A stretch of DNA of 64,000 bases from Methylovulum miyakonense HT12 (GCF_000384075.1 NZ_KB913025.1:1458719-1522718); one strand, 5' to 3'. Shown: positions 1 to 7,610, counted from the first letter of the stretch. Numbers and translations are program-made. The notes: a model not told the origin generated them from the letters alone.

Positions 1-219
1 GCCTTTTTGGCACGCCGCGACGACTGGATGGCGCAAGGTGTCGTGTTGCATTATCTGCCGCCCTATAGCCCTGAGCTTAACCTGATCGAAATCGTCTGGC
101 GCAAGATCAAGTATGAATGGCTGCCCCTATCGTGCTATGCCAGTTACGGGACATTGAAACAGGCCGTATTGGACATCCTTTCAAAATTCGGCGATGAATA
201 CCGGGTTACTTTTGTGTAA
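1..219 (+). CDS. IS630-family transposase, C-terminal part (cut by window start)
   Basis: The reading frame is open to the left edge, so only the C-terminal ~72 residues are visible. They carry the signature LPPYSPELNLIE followed by W..IK, the end of the DDE integrase-like fold in IS630/Tc1-type transposases; the glutamate of LNLIE is the third catalytic acid. Stop at 217-219. The upstream catalytic aspartates and the left terminal repeat lie outside the window. A decayed copy of the same stretch is at 11148-11312. The element probably inserted into the cassette array. Confidence 0.85.
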   Translation, partial: AFLARRDDWMAQGVVLHYLPPYSPELNLIEIVWRKIKYEWLPLSCYASYGTLKQAVLDILSKFGDEYRVTFV

Positions 220-243
220 TTACTTACTCTTTGGAGAAACAAA

Positions 244-873
244 TTGAAAGCATCAATTTACTTAGCAGTAATCGTGTTTTTTTCTTGCACAATTCCTTTG
301 TGTGCAGCATGTGAAGAGTACAGTGATTTTGCCGTTGAAAAACTTGTTATCTCCGATATAACAATTAATTATTCACTGGTCGATGGTCAAAGTATTGTTA
401 CAACTATTGGCTCTTTGAAAAATACATCCGATTTACCCGCGGAAAATATCGTGGTCGAAGTCAAATATTTCGATGGACAAAAAAAATTGATCGATGTGGC
501 AACCGAGCCGCTTTATGGAATAAAGATACCAAAGGATCAAGAGGTTGCTTTCAGAGTTAGGGATGTAGCGGATAAAGAAAAAACCGCATATGTTTCCAAC
601 TCTGTTCGCGTGGTATCCGCTGATCAGGGCTATGTGCGTAAACCTAAAACAAATCAAAATTCATCTTTTTGGATTAATTTACTTAGCAGTTGGGGGCCAA
701 TGCTCCTATTAATTAGCGTATGGATATTCTTCATACGGAAAAATACCAAAAAAGGTTCTCCTCAGGTGAGAAGTGTAGAACTGGTAGAACAGCAAAATCA
801 AATTCTCACTCGCCAACTTGAAGTTTTTGAACGTCTTGCGGCGGCGGCTGAAAATCTCAAATCCGATAAGTAA
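244..873 (+). CDS. secreted/membrane cassette protein, FxLYD-like with FtsH-like transmembrane tail
   Basis: A 209-residue integron cassette protein. It starts at TTG 244, behind a GGAG box (232-236) at good spacing. Residues 1-22 look like a signal peptide. Residues ~30-125 have the pattern of an extracytoplasmic Ig-like FxLYD domain (GSLKNTS....ENIVVEVKYFDG). A second hydrophobic stretch, ~143-164, reads SWGPMLLLISVWIFFIRK, which closely resembles the second membrane segment of the FtsH protease. It is followed by a basic patch and a heptad-like coiled coil (VEQQNQILTRQLEVFERLAAA). There is no ATPase or protease domain. Function unknown; the topology suggests a periplasmic domain anchored by one membrane span with a short cytoplasmic coil. 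attC 916-1036 follows. Confidence 0.75.
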   Translation: MKASIYLAVIVFFSCTIPLCAACEEYSDFAVEKLVISDITINYSLVDGQSIVTTIGSLKNTSDLPAENIVVEVKYFDGQKKLIDVATEPLYGIKIPKDQEVAFRVRDVADKEKTAYVSNSVRVVSADQGYVRKPKTNQNSSFWINLLSSWGPMLLLISVWIFFIRKNTKKGSPQVRSVELVEQQNQILTRQLEVFERLAAAAENLKSDK

Positions 874-915
874 AAATATATTTCTGTTTTTGAGGCGGTT
901 TTGGCAATACTGTCA

Positions 916-1036
916 GCCCAACAAGCCAGTCAAAGGGACTGCCCGCCGTTCCGGCTGGCAAAGTTAGTTTTTTATCACAGGCAGGCGGCTCCGCTGTAAG
1001 CAATCACGCGGGCAGCCCCTTACCGTAACGTTGGGC
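916..1036 (+). repeat. attC site 1
   Basis: GCCCAAC box at 916-922, GTTGGGC at 1030-1036, 121 bp. Inner arms GGGACTGCCCGCC and GCGGGCAGCCCC are complementary, as needed for a folded bottom-strand attC. Follows the gene ending at 873. Confidence 0.92.
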
Positions 1037-1092
1037 GCACTTAAAACATGTTGTCTTAAATTTCTGATTTCCATTTTTAAAGAGTAAATTTC

Positions 1093-1584
1093 ATGACTGA
1101 TCCCGTTACCATTACTACATCTGTTCTTGCATCGTTTACTCATGCTAATAATCTTATCAAGGCTATCCTTGATGCCAGAGATACGCTTGCTAGCTTGGAA
1201 AAGCTCAATGCCCTGCAAGCTGAAATTTCTTCCATAAATACTGGCTATTTCTCGCTCCTTCAACAAAATACGTCTATGTTGGCAGAAGTAGACAATCTGA
1301 AAAAAGAAATCGCTCGCTTTGAAACATGGGAAAGCGAAAAAACACGATATAAACTGACCCAAATAGGAATGGGAGTTGTCGCCTACGCTCTTAAAGAAGC
1401 GGAGGCAAACGGAGAACCCCCGCATTGGGTATGCACAAACTGTTTCGGTAAAAGCAAGAAGTTTATCCTCAACGGTACTTTTCATAATAATATTGTCACT
1501 CATATGTGTTCACGAGATTATAAATGCACTGAATGTGGCTTTGTTGCCAAACTGGAATCAAATTCAACACCATCGTTTGTGTAG
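1093..1584 (+). CDS. coiled-coil/zinc-ribbon cassette protein
   Basis: A 163-residue protein of unknown function carried as a cassette between attC 1 and attC 2. Residues ~25-85 are predicted helical with coiled-coil character (leucine/glutamate-rich, including LAEVDNLKKEIARFE). The C-terminal third carries two CxxC pairs (VCTNCF near 113-116 and KCTECGF near 146-149), consistent with one zinc ribbon. There is no signal peptide, so it is probably cytoplasmic. ATG 1093 lies 57 bp after the attC core, normal cassette spacing; upstream AAGAGTAAATTTC is a weak ribosome-binding site. Related coiled-coil plus ribbon proteins occur in mobile DNA, but no activity is assigned. Confidence 0.75.
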   Translation: MTDPVTITTSVLASFTHANNLIKAILDARDTLASLEKLNALQAEISSINTGYFSLLQQNTSMLAEVDNLKKEIARFETWESEKTRYKLTQIGMGVVAYALKEAEANGEPPHWVCTNCFGKSKKFILNGTFHNNIVTHMCSRDYKCTECGFVAKLESNSTPSFV

Positions 1585-1631
1585 TTTTATAATCGTTACC
1601 TGCATTCTTGCGTGGCTGGTCGTACTTATCA

Positions 1632-1753
1632 GCCCAACAAGTCAGTCAAGCCAGACCCGCGCCCAAAGGCGCGGCTTAATGTCTGGGTAGGTTAATTGTC
1701 AGTGTGCTTTTTTTTAGCCCGTACGGCGCGGGCTGCTTACCGTGGCGTTGGGC
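1632..1753 (+). repeat. attC site 2 (divergent)
   Basis: GCCCAAC 1632-1638, GTTGGGC 1747-1753, 122 bp. The inner arms differ from the other sites (GACCCGCGCC...GGCGCGGGC-type), and the last part reads TTACCGTGGCGTTGGGC. Confidence 0.85.
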
Positions 1754-1780
1754 GTCTTTCAGATGAGGGTTCAATCCGCC

Positions 1781-2317
1781 ATGCATCGAACAATTATTTT
1801 TTTGCTTCTACTATTTCCAGCCATCGCATCGGCTGGTTGGATAAACAAAGCAGGGGAGCCACTACCCGACTCGGACAGTCAAAAATCAGTTGGTGACTTC
1901 GGTGCACAGCTAATTTTTGTAGGCGACGAGAACGAACTCTTCAAAAGTTGGGCAACTCCGTCCGAAACTATAGACGTAAAGACCAGTGATAAAGTTGAGG
2001 TAAATGAAGCGATCAATGCCTTCATAATTTTCAGCGGATGTAGGCCAGATAAGCAAGGAAACTGTAACGTTTCCATGCGTTTTCGTGTGCTACAGCCCGA
2101 CGGGAAGGTTTATGCTGACACGCCTCCGATGGAAGTTTGGCATGAAAAACCAGCGCCTCGCGGAAGATCTTTAGGGTTAAGTGTTCAGTATTTAAAGTTG
2201 CGCATAGAACCAAAAGATAAACTGGGCAAATATATCGTCCATGCGCAGGTTCGAGACAATCACACTGAAACAGTTCTCCAACTTCAAGCGCCTTTTATCG
2301 CAAAAAAGGTAAAGTAA
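1781..2317 (+). CDS. secreted protein of unknown function (cassette)
   Basis: 178 residues from ATG 1781. An in-frame ATG at 1763 is possible, but 1781 puts a clean signal peptide first (MHRTIIFLLLLFPAIASAG, cleavage probably after ASA), with GAGGG 1766-1770 as ribosome-binding site. The mature part is soluble and probably periplasmic, with two cysteines (SGCRPDKQGNC) that may pair. The C-terminal half looks beta-rich (MRFRVLQPDGKVY ... GKYIVHAQVRD), as in small adhesin or carbohydrate-binding-like folds, but no family is recognised. Its attC is not next to it: the 4350-bp transposon at 2385-6734 separates it from attC 3 at 6793. Confidence 0.7.
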   Translation: MHRTIIFLLLLFPAIASAGWINKAGEPLPDSDSQKSVGDFGAQLIFVGDENELFKSWATPSETIDVKTSDKVEVNEAINAFIIFSGCRPDKQGNCNVSMRFRVLQPDGKVYADTPPMEVWHEKPAPRGRSLGLSVQYLKLRIEPKDKLGKYIVHAQVRDNHTETVLQLQAPFIAKKVK

Positions 2318-2324
2318 CGCGTAA

Positions 2325-2351
2325 GGCGGATTCGCCGCTAGGCAATCCGCC
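2325..2351 (+). terminator. hairpin after cassette gene, possible terminator
   Basis: GGCGGATT (2325-2332) and AATCCGCC (2344-2351) form an 8-bp stem with an 11-nt loop just after the stop at 2317. No T tract follows, so a terminator role is uncertain. Confidence 0.35.
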
Positions 2352-2482
2352 ATAGTCTGGCGATGTTGGAGTTTCCGTATTGTGCGGTATTATGTAGCAG
2401 ACGCACAAGGAAGGAATCATGATTTAGCTATGAAATTATTAATAATGTTTTCATAACTAAATCAATTACATTTTTTAGATGA

Positions 2483-3595
2483 TTATTTTTTATTTTTTTT
2501 CGTTAGCAATTCTGGATCATTTTCCCTACTTCCGCCTTTTAAAAAATTCTCTTTACTAATAACAGTTTTTTTCAACTTTTTTTCAAGAGAACGTCTAGCA
2601 TCCCCTGCTATTTTCCCGCCAGAAGCCGCAGCTTCTTTATTTTCCTCAAATCCTTTTGCATTAATTGATATGGCAATTTGAGTCGTTGATTTTGGCTATG
2701 TCACCGTTAGTTGTTGAAAAAATTTTATGTTCGGCGCAAAGCCTTATTTAATGCGGATTGCGGCTTTCGCTGAAAGCCGCGTCATTTAAGGCTTCCACAA
2801 TTAACGGTGACATAGCCTTGATTTTTCGCCAAGCATAGTAAATATTAGCTCCAAGTCAGTCATGTGATCGCGTAGATTTTGGCTTTTCAATCCCTTAAGT
2901 TTTTTGTGGCCTTGAGCATCTATGCCAAATGTTTTTCTTGATATTACGTTTGTGAGACGACCATATTCTTGATCTTTAATGCCTCTTTTCTTCCATTCTC
3001 CCGTAAGTTCATTGCGGGTAACTATTGATCTAATTCTAGCATCAATCCAGTCATCGCTACGGCCTTGTACCTGCCATTGTAATATAGCCCGCTTTACTCC
3101 TATTTCTGGATTTTGTATTTCTTGAATCCTCTCATAACCAACTTTAGATAACCATCTTTTAAATGGCTCTGCTTTTGCAGAAGGAATAGACTGTACTATT
3201 CTAAAAAGGGTTTCTACATTCACGGCATCAGTTAATCTCATTTTTCCGTCTTGTGAAGGCATTTTCAACCTTCCGATTTTATCGGAAAGTTCATTAAATC
3301 CTTCTTTTTCAGTAAGTTGAGATTTTAGGTCAGACCAATATTTACTTGGGCGATCTGTTTCAGTAATGGCCTCTATGGCATCCACTATTGAAAAAAACCA
3401 TTCATTCTCATGAAAGACCTGCCTAACTTTTTTTCCTTTAAATAAAGCTACTTGAGATTCTCCTTCCTGAATAATGTGGTCTTCCTCTAGTTCTTGATTT
3501 TTAACCTCTTCCTTTTTAACATCGGCTATCCGTTTGATAGCCTCATCAATAGGCATATCAAGACCCAATGATTTTTCATATTTTTTATCACTCAT
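2483..3595 (-). pseudogene. Bro-N family antirepressor-like gene, split by a MITE
   Basis: The gene runs from ATG 3595 leftward. As it stands the frame ends at 2801-2803 inside the MITE (264 residues). Residues ~45-250 match the Bro-N/phage antirepressor-like family (FHENEWFFSIVDAIEAIT, KMPSQDGKMRLTDAVN, then QNLRDHMTDLELIFTMLGE). Removing the MITE (2694-2817) and one 8-bp duplication restores one frame that continues STTQIAISINAKGFEENKEA ... RENDPELLTKKNKK and stops at 2483-2485, 326 residues in all, the usual C-terminus of this family. The protein is expected to bind DNA or regulate; its role in the transposon is unknown. The truncated form may still be made. Confidence 0.85.
2694..2817. 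mobile_element. 124-bp MITE
   Basis: Terminal inverted repeats GGCTATGTCACCGTTA (2694-2709) and its complement (2802-2817), with a further internal palindrome (GCGGCTTTCGCTGAAAGCCGC, 2759-2780 region). TTGATTTT is duplicated at 2686-2693 and 2818-2825. It encodes nothing and must be mobilised by a transposase in trans. It interrupts the Bro-N-like gene. Confidence 0.88.
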
Positions 3596-3643
3596 TAGAT
3601 TAATCCTTATTCAATATTGGTGGTTAGCAATGTTTATATTCAC

Positions 3644-3874
3644 TTAATTTAACCTCACATCCCTAACCCCAAGTGCTTTCATGCACTGGGCAAAAAAGGC
3701 AAAGCTGAATGATCCCCTGTTGATTTTAGCCGCCACTGCCTTGTAAGTTTCCTCTATCCCTATTACCGCGAGGCGTTCCGTCAATTCCTCATAGCCTATG
3801 CTGGCCCTTGCCAATTCGGCTTTAAGGGTACTGCTTGCCACTTTGTTCCAGTCTTGTTCCGCTTGCTCTGTCAT
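3644..3874 (-). CDS. DUF6471-like small helical protein
   Basis: 76 residues starting at ATG 3874 (MTEQAEQDWNKV), chosen because ACGGAGAAAACCCA lies at ribosome-binding distance; a longer start at 3919 has none. The sequence (STLKAELARASIGYEELTERLAVIGIEETYKAVAAKINRG) has the DUF6471 pattern, a helix-turn-helix-like regulator-sized domain. It lies 49 bp upstream of the Bro-N-like gene on the same strand, probably co-transcribed with it, and is divergent from the transposase at 4008. It is a candidate DNA-binding regulator of the element. Confidence 0.7.
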   Translation of the reverse strand: MTEQAEQDWNKVASSTLKAELARASIGYEELTERLAVIGIEETYKAVAAKINRGSFSFAFFAQCMKALGVRDVRLN

Positions 3875-4007
3875 TGGGTTTTCTCCGTATTTTTCTTTGG
3901 TGTAAAAAATTCTACACAAATGCAGTATAAATCTCCATATTTGTTTTCATCAATCTACATACATGTTAAAATATCCCCACATTTGGAGATTAACGAGGGT
4001 AAGCAAC

Positions 4008-5027
4008 ATGGCACAACACTTCCTACTATCAGCAAAAGCCCGTTCACTGTCCTTGGTGCAAATCTTCACCCTAACCGACGATTCCGCGTTTGAATTGTTT
4101 TCCGCGTTTGAATTGTTTAAGGAATCCCGTTGGGGCGATGGTGATCCGGTTTGCCCGGCTTGCGGCCTGATTGACAAGCACTACTTCATCAAGACCCGCA
4201 AGCAATGGCGTTGCAAGGGCTATAACCATACGTTCAGCATCACTTCCGGCACTTTGTTTGCACACCACAAGCTGCCCTTGAAAATCTACTTGGGCGCGGT
4301 TGCACTGTACACCAACACCGCAAAAGGCTTTTCCGCCCTGCAATTGTCGCGGGATTTGGACGTTCAATATAAGACGGCGTTTGTGATGATGCACAAGATA
4401 CAGGAATCCCTGATGGATGCCGACACCGCCAAATTGGGCGGCGAGGTGGAGATTGACGGGGCTTATGTGAACGGTTATGTCCGCCCTGAGAACGAAAAGG
4501 CCGACCGTAAAGACTTGCGCTTGGTCGAGAACCAAAACCCTAACAAGCGTTGCATTATCACGATCCGCGAACGCGGGGAAAAAGGCGAAGGCGCGGTAAA
4601 GACCAAAACCTTCGTGGTGAAATCGGAAAACCAAGCCGACATTAAGAAATTGGCGGAAACCCATATTGACGGCGAGGCCACTATCCACGCCGATGATGCC
4701 AAATGCTATGACGCTTTACACGCCAAGTTTGACATGAAGCGCGTCAACCATCAGGAGCGTTACAAAGGTGACAGGGGCGAATGCACCAACCAAGCCGAAT
4801 CTTACTTCTCACGCTTCCGCCGTATGCACAAAGGCCAAGTGCATAAGATGGGCAACCAAAACTTGGATGCCTACGCCAACGAGTGCGGCTACCGTGAAGA
4901 TACCCGCCGCTGGTCAACCGGACAAATATTTGCGGACATTACCGGACGTTGTGCCACCAAGCCGACTTCACGGAACTGGTGTGGGTATTGGCAGGGGAAT
5001 AAGGTTGTGGATAAATTGGCGGCTTGA
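4008..5027 (+). CDS. IS1595-family transposase
   Basis: 339 residues from ATG 4008 (MAQHFLLSAKARS), with GAGGG upstream; an ATG at 3963 would add 15 residues but has no ribosome-binding site. A zinc ribbon lies at ~52-80 (CPACG.....C). The DDE-type nuclease domain contains VEIDGAYVNGYVRPENEK (first acid), IHADDAKCYDAL (second acid) and the NQAESYFSRFRRMHKG block typical of IS1595. The enzyme cuts and joins the 24-bp ends of the surrounding element. An 18-bp tandem duplication near the start (4084-4119) repeats SAFELF. No frameshift or stop, so it may be active. Confidence 0.93.
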   Translation: MAQHFLLSAKARSLSLVQIFTLTDDSAFELFSAFELFKESRWGDGDPVCPACGLIDKHYFIKTRKQWRCKGYNHTFSITSGTLFAHHKLPLKIYLGAVALYTNTAKGFSALQLSRDLDVQYKTAFVMMHKIQESLMDADTAKLGGEVEIDGAYVNGYVRPENEKADRKDLRLVENQNPNKRCIITIRERGEKGEGAVKTKTFVVKSENQADIKKLAETHIDGEATIHADDAKCYDALHAKFDMKRVNHQERYKGDRGECTNQAESYFSRFRRMHKGQVHKMGNQNLDAYANECGYREDTRRWSTGQIFADITGRCATKPTSRNWCGYWQGNKVVDKLAA

Positions 5028-5073
5028 TAAAAAACGTTATTCAAATTCATTTTTACAAAAATTGTAATATATC

Positions 5074-5095
5074 ATTTCAAGTGTATACTTGAAAT
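5074..5095. other. small palindrome after transposase
   Basis: ATTTCAAGT (5074-5082) and ACTTGAAAT (5087-5095) form a 9-bp stem with a 4-nt loop. It could be an operator or weak terminator after the transposase gene. Confidence 0.4.
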
Positions 5096-5128
5096 CAAAT
5101 GGGTAGTCTTGCAACTTTTTGCTACAAA

Positions 5129-5174
5129 ATATTTTACACTTTAATTTACATATATAAATTAAAGTGTAAAATAT
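5129..5174. other. perfect 20-bp-stem AT-rich hairpin
   Basis: The arms at 5129-5148 (ATATTTTACACTTTAATTTA) and 5155-5174 are exact complements with a 6-nt loop (CATATA). It lies 101 bp after the transposase stop and 89 bp before the GNAT-like gene. A second small hairpin GAGCC-TTT-GGCTC follows at 5178-5190. Possible roles are bidirectional terminator, regulator site, or an old insertion scar. Confidence 0.6.
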
Positions 5175-5263
5175 CCGAGCCTTTGGCTCAGGCGTCCATT
5201 GTCTGCTTAAATATTGAAAATACTAATATATTTATAATAACTAAAGTATGGAGTAAATTCATA

Positions 5264-5779
5264 ATGGCAGACATGCTAGACGCGGTTTTAGAGAAAACAT
5301 CTAGTTTTTTTACTGAAAAACTGAAAAAAGGAGTAATGATAACAAGGATAGATGAAAAATCTCTTATAGCATGGAAAGAAACATGGGATGTTATAAATAA
5401 AAGACAGCCTCCAAATGGAGGATGGGATTGGGAATATAAAAATAGTAGTTTTAATAAAAACTACGGAAAATACCTAATTGGAATTGCTGTTTGGAGTGAT
5501 GATTCATTATGTGGACTGGCACTTTGTACTAGAAGCAAGGGAAATGAAGTATTATCCATACACTATATAGAAGGGTCTCCGAATGAAAGTCATCATCTTA
5601 GAGGCAATGTATTTACGATAATAAATTCTGTATTACTGGAATACGCAACACTTATTAAAGCTAAGACCATTAGGATAATTGACCCTGTTGATAATCTTGT
5701 CGATTTTTATAAATCATTCGGATATAAATTAAGCAAAAAACTCCTGTCCAGAAGAAAATTTTGCGAAAGAGGAATATAA
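5264..5779 (+). CDS. GNAT-like acetyltransferase passenger protein
   Basis: 171 residues from ATG 5264, preceded by TATGGAGTAAATTCATA (GGAG box); longer starts upstream would cover the hairpins and lack a ribosome-binding site. The C-terminal half has GNAT features: a central beta strand (LIGIAVWSDDSLCGLALCTR), an HHLRGNVFTIINSVLLEYA helix in the place of the acetyl-CoA helix, and a terminal VDFYKSFGYKLSKK strand-helix. The classic Q/RxxGxG/A loop is weak (SHHLRGN). Substrate unknown. AT-rich compared with the transposase. It may be co-transcribed with 5781-6155 (1-bp gap). GNAT passengers in mobile elements can be toxins, but no antitoxin is recognised. Confidence 0.65.
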   Translation: MADMLDAVLEKTSSFFTEKLKKGVMITRIDEKSLIAWKETWDVINKRQPPNGGWDWEYKNSSFNKNYGKYLIGIAVWSDDSLCGLALCTRSKGNEVLSIHYIEGSPNESHHLRGNVFTIINSVLLEYATLIKAKTIRIIDPVDNLVDFYKSFGYKLSKKLLSRRKFCERGI

Positions 5780-5780
5780 A

Positions 5781-6155
5781 ATGAACGCGCTAACATGCTG
5801 CGATGATTTTAGTTTTGAAGAAAAAATCATAGCGTATCATCTTCAAGTTACTGTAACTTTGAACGACAAGCAGTCAAAATCTTCTCGTATTGTGTTTCAA
5901 AAAGACTTCCCAATACCATTAGCTATCCTTTTAGCTATTTTTTTAGCCATTATAATTATTCCAATTCTTGCTTTGTTATTTGTATTTGGGTTAATTTTTT
6001 GGGGTTTGTCATTTTCAAAAAATGACAGTTCCGAGCTAACTTATGAAGAAGCTAAAGAATATTTAAATAGTGGTAAAGGTTATCTTAATAATTTATCTGA
6101 TAAAGATAATAATGACTTGATTTTAAAGAGAGATAACGCGCCTTTAGGTTTATGA
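5781..6155 (+). CDS. small membrane protein (transposon passenger)
   Basis: 124 residues, starting 1 bp after the GNAT-like gene; AAAGAGGAATATAAA gives a good ribosome-binding site inside the end of that gene. One long hydrophobic stretch at ~47-77 (PLAILLAIFLAIIIIPILALLFVFGLI, broken by PIL) would form one long or two short membrane spans. The C-terminus is polar (YEEAKEYLNSGKGYLNNLSDK). Family not recognised. Tight coupling to the GNAT-like gene suggests a common job. Confidence 0.65.
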   Translation: MNALTCCDDFSFEEKIIAYHLQVTVTLNDKQSKSSRIVFQKDFPIPLAILLAIFLAIIIIPILALLFVFGLIFWGLSFSKNDSSELTYEEAKEYLNSGKGYLNNLSDKDNNDLILKRDNAPLGL

Positions 6156-6163
6156 TCTAAAAT

Positions 6164-6191
6164 AAAAAGCCCACATAAAGTGGGCTTTTTT
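6164..6191. terminator. rho-independent terminator, usable in both directions
   Basis: AAAAAGCCCAC (6164-6174), loop ATAAA, GTGGGCTTTTTT (6180-6191). T and A tracts on both sides suit the convergent genes ending at 6155 and 6222. Confidence 0.9.
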
Positions 6192-6221
6192 ATGCTTGAT
6201 AGAAATATCCAAGCACCCTGT

Positions 6222-6650
6222 CTAAACCATATCCCAAACACATCCTCCTGCGTCATCCTTGCCTATATTCACCACTAGGCCGCTTTTTTTCTGCCTACCC
6301 AGTATCGTTAATATCGTGGCCTGAAAGTCCCGTTCGTTGACTTCCGTTAATCCTTTACGGGACTTTGCCTCTTGGGCGATTTCCTTGGTGCTTAATGGCT
6401 TGCTTGACTCCCTCAATATATCCAATACCATCCGGTGGGCTTCGCCGTGCTTAAAGTAGAGGTTTCTTTTTTGATGCCGTTTGGCCTTGATTAAATCGGT
6501 GCTGAATTCCGGCTCGAATAGCCTGATGGTTGCGTCCAGAAGCTTAACGTCCTGCAAGAGCCGGACAACTTCCTTCCTGTGGTGGTCGACCATTCCGGCA
6601 AGCTCGGAACGCTTCGCCACCAGTGCGCTTATGACGTGGGTTTCTGCCAT
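6222..6650 (-). CDS. coiled-coil plus winged-helix-like protein (transposon passenger)
   Basis: 142 residues from ATG 6650, with CAGGAAAGTAA as ribosome-binding site. Residues 1-50 are helical and probably coiled (ISALVAKRSELAGMVDHHRKEVVRLLQDVKLLDATIRLF). Residues ~70-135 look like a winged helix (HRMVLDILRESSKPLSTKEIAQEAKSRKG, then a wing-like end GGCVWDMV). Such proteins occur in phage and transposon settings as DNA-binding regulators. The gene lies at the right end of the transposon, 60 bp inside the terminal repeat, pointing inward, and may read from a promoter close to the end. Confidence 0.65.
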   Translation of the reverse strand: MAETHVISALVAKRSELAGMVDHHRKEVVRLLQDVKLLDATIRLFEPEFSTDLIKAKRHQKRNLYFKHGEAHRMVLDILRESSKPLSTKEIAQEAKSRKGLTEVNERDFQATILTILGRQKKSGLVVNIGKDDAGGCVWDMV

Positions 6651-6792
6651 TTACTTTCCTGTTTAGGTGTATAATGGCTTGTATTTTAATGGGTTATGTT
6701 ATGGGTGGCTTTGTGCGTCTGCTACATAATACCGGTATTGTGCAGCGTTTGGGTGCAGCTGGCTTTTCCAGTTCGAACCTAAATATTCTCAT

Positions 6793-6910
6793 GCCCAACA
6801 AGTCGGTCAAAGGGACTGCCCGCCATTCCGGCTGGCGAAGTTTTTAGTTTTCAAAGGTAAGCGGCTCCTGAAAGCCATCGGGCGGGCAGCCCCTTACCGT
6901 AACGTTGGGC
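6793..6910 (+). repeat. attC site 3
   Basis: GCCCAAC 6793-6799, GTTGGGC 6904-6910, 118 bp, same subtype as site 1. It originally ended the cassette of the gene at 1781-2317, before the transposon inserted. Confidence 0.92.
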
Positions 6911-6933
6911 GCAGATTGACTGTGAGGAACTGT

Positions 6934-7350
6934 GTGTCAGTTTTGATCGACAAAAGCAAGTGGTCAAACTCAAGCCGAAGGTCGTCGGAATACTCAGGCC
7001 AGTTCCTGAACGTGGAATCTTACAGCGAATTCATTGATTACCACTGTAAAAAATGCTCTCGTCATTGCGTCTTTACACCGGAAGAACAGAAGGTCGCTTT
7101 CGAAGTGGATAAGAAAATCATTCATTATGTGCCGTCGCTTTGTTCAGAATGCTCAAACAATTACGAGGTGCTAAAAGCTCTAATCAGTAAATATCAAAGT
7201 ACTTGGAACCGTGACCGAGAGTTTTTGGCTTCGAACAGAAAATTTGTTAGCGACTGGCTACTTGCAGTTAAAGAAAAGAATTCTTATGGAAAACGAGTGG
7301 ACTTGAGCAGGGAAAGAATGTTAACTAAATTGCTCCGAGATATGCCGTGA
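6934..7350 (+). CDS. zinc-ribbon cassette protein
   Basis: 138 residues if GTG 6934 is used, which places GAGGAAC (6923-6929) as ribosome-binding site; an in-frame TTG at 6916 is possible but sits only 6 bp from the attC core. A treble-clef or ribbon-like domain: HCKKCSRHCVFTPEEQKVAFE near 37-58, with a second pair LCSEC near 75-79. This pattern (CxxC...FTxxEQ...CxxC) is that of probable zinc-ribbon proteins of unknown role. The C-terminal half is helical and charged. No signal peptide. Carried as a single-gene cassette between attC 3 and 4. Confidence 0.75.
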   Translation: MSVLIDKSKWSNSSRRSSEYSGQFLNVESYSEFIDYHCKKCSRHCVFTPEEQKVAFEVDKKIIHYVPSLCSECSNNYEVLKALISKYQSTWNRDREFLASNRKFVSDWLLAVKEKNSYGKRVDLSRERMLTKLLRDMP

Positions 7351-7490
7351 ATAGGTCTTCGCTTAAGTTTACTCCCTTAGGTCGCTGGGGAAGCACCTTC
7401 TGCGTACGAACTCATTTGCTTTCTCTGTCGTTTTGCGGCAGTGCAGTGTGACTGGTTTTTCGGGTTTTGATCTAAATCTCCTTTATACAT

Positions 7491-7610
7491 GCCCAACAAG
7501 TCGGTCAAAGGGACTGCCCGCCATTTTGGCTGGCAAAGTCAGTTTTTTTCACAGGTAAGCGGCTTCGCTGTAAGCAATCCCGCGGGCAGCCCCTTACCGT
7601 AACGTTGGGC
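7491..7610 (+). repeat. attC site 4
   Basis: GCCCAAC 7491-7497, GTTGGGC 7604-7610, 120 bp, same subtype as sites 1 and 3. Confidence 0.92.

Larger units (their letters stand above)
2385..6734 (+). mobile_element. 4350-bp IS1595-type transposon with passenger genes
   Basis: Perfect 24-bp terminal inverted repeats: 2385-2408 (starts CGGTATTATGTAGC) and 6711-6734 (ends GCTACATAATACCG). The 8 bp GTATTGTG is directly repeated outside both ends (2377-2384 and 6735-6742). An 8-bp duplication is what IS1595-family elements make, and an IS1595 transposase is encoded at 4008-5027. Passengers: Bro-N-like gene (-, split), DUF6471-like gene (-), GNAT-like gene (+), small membrane protein (+), winged-helix-like protein (-). 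Removing the element and one GTATTGTG rejoins the cassette gene at 1781-2317 with attC 3. IS1595 elements with passenger genes are known; this gene set I do not recognise as described. Confidence 0.88.
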
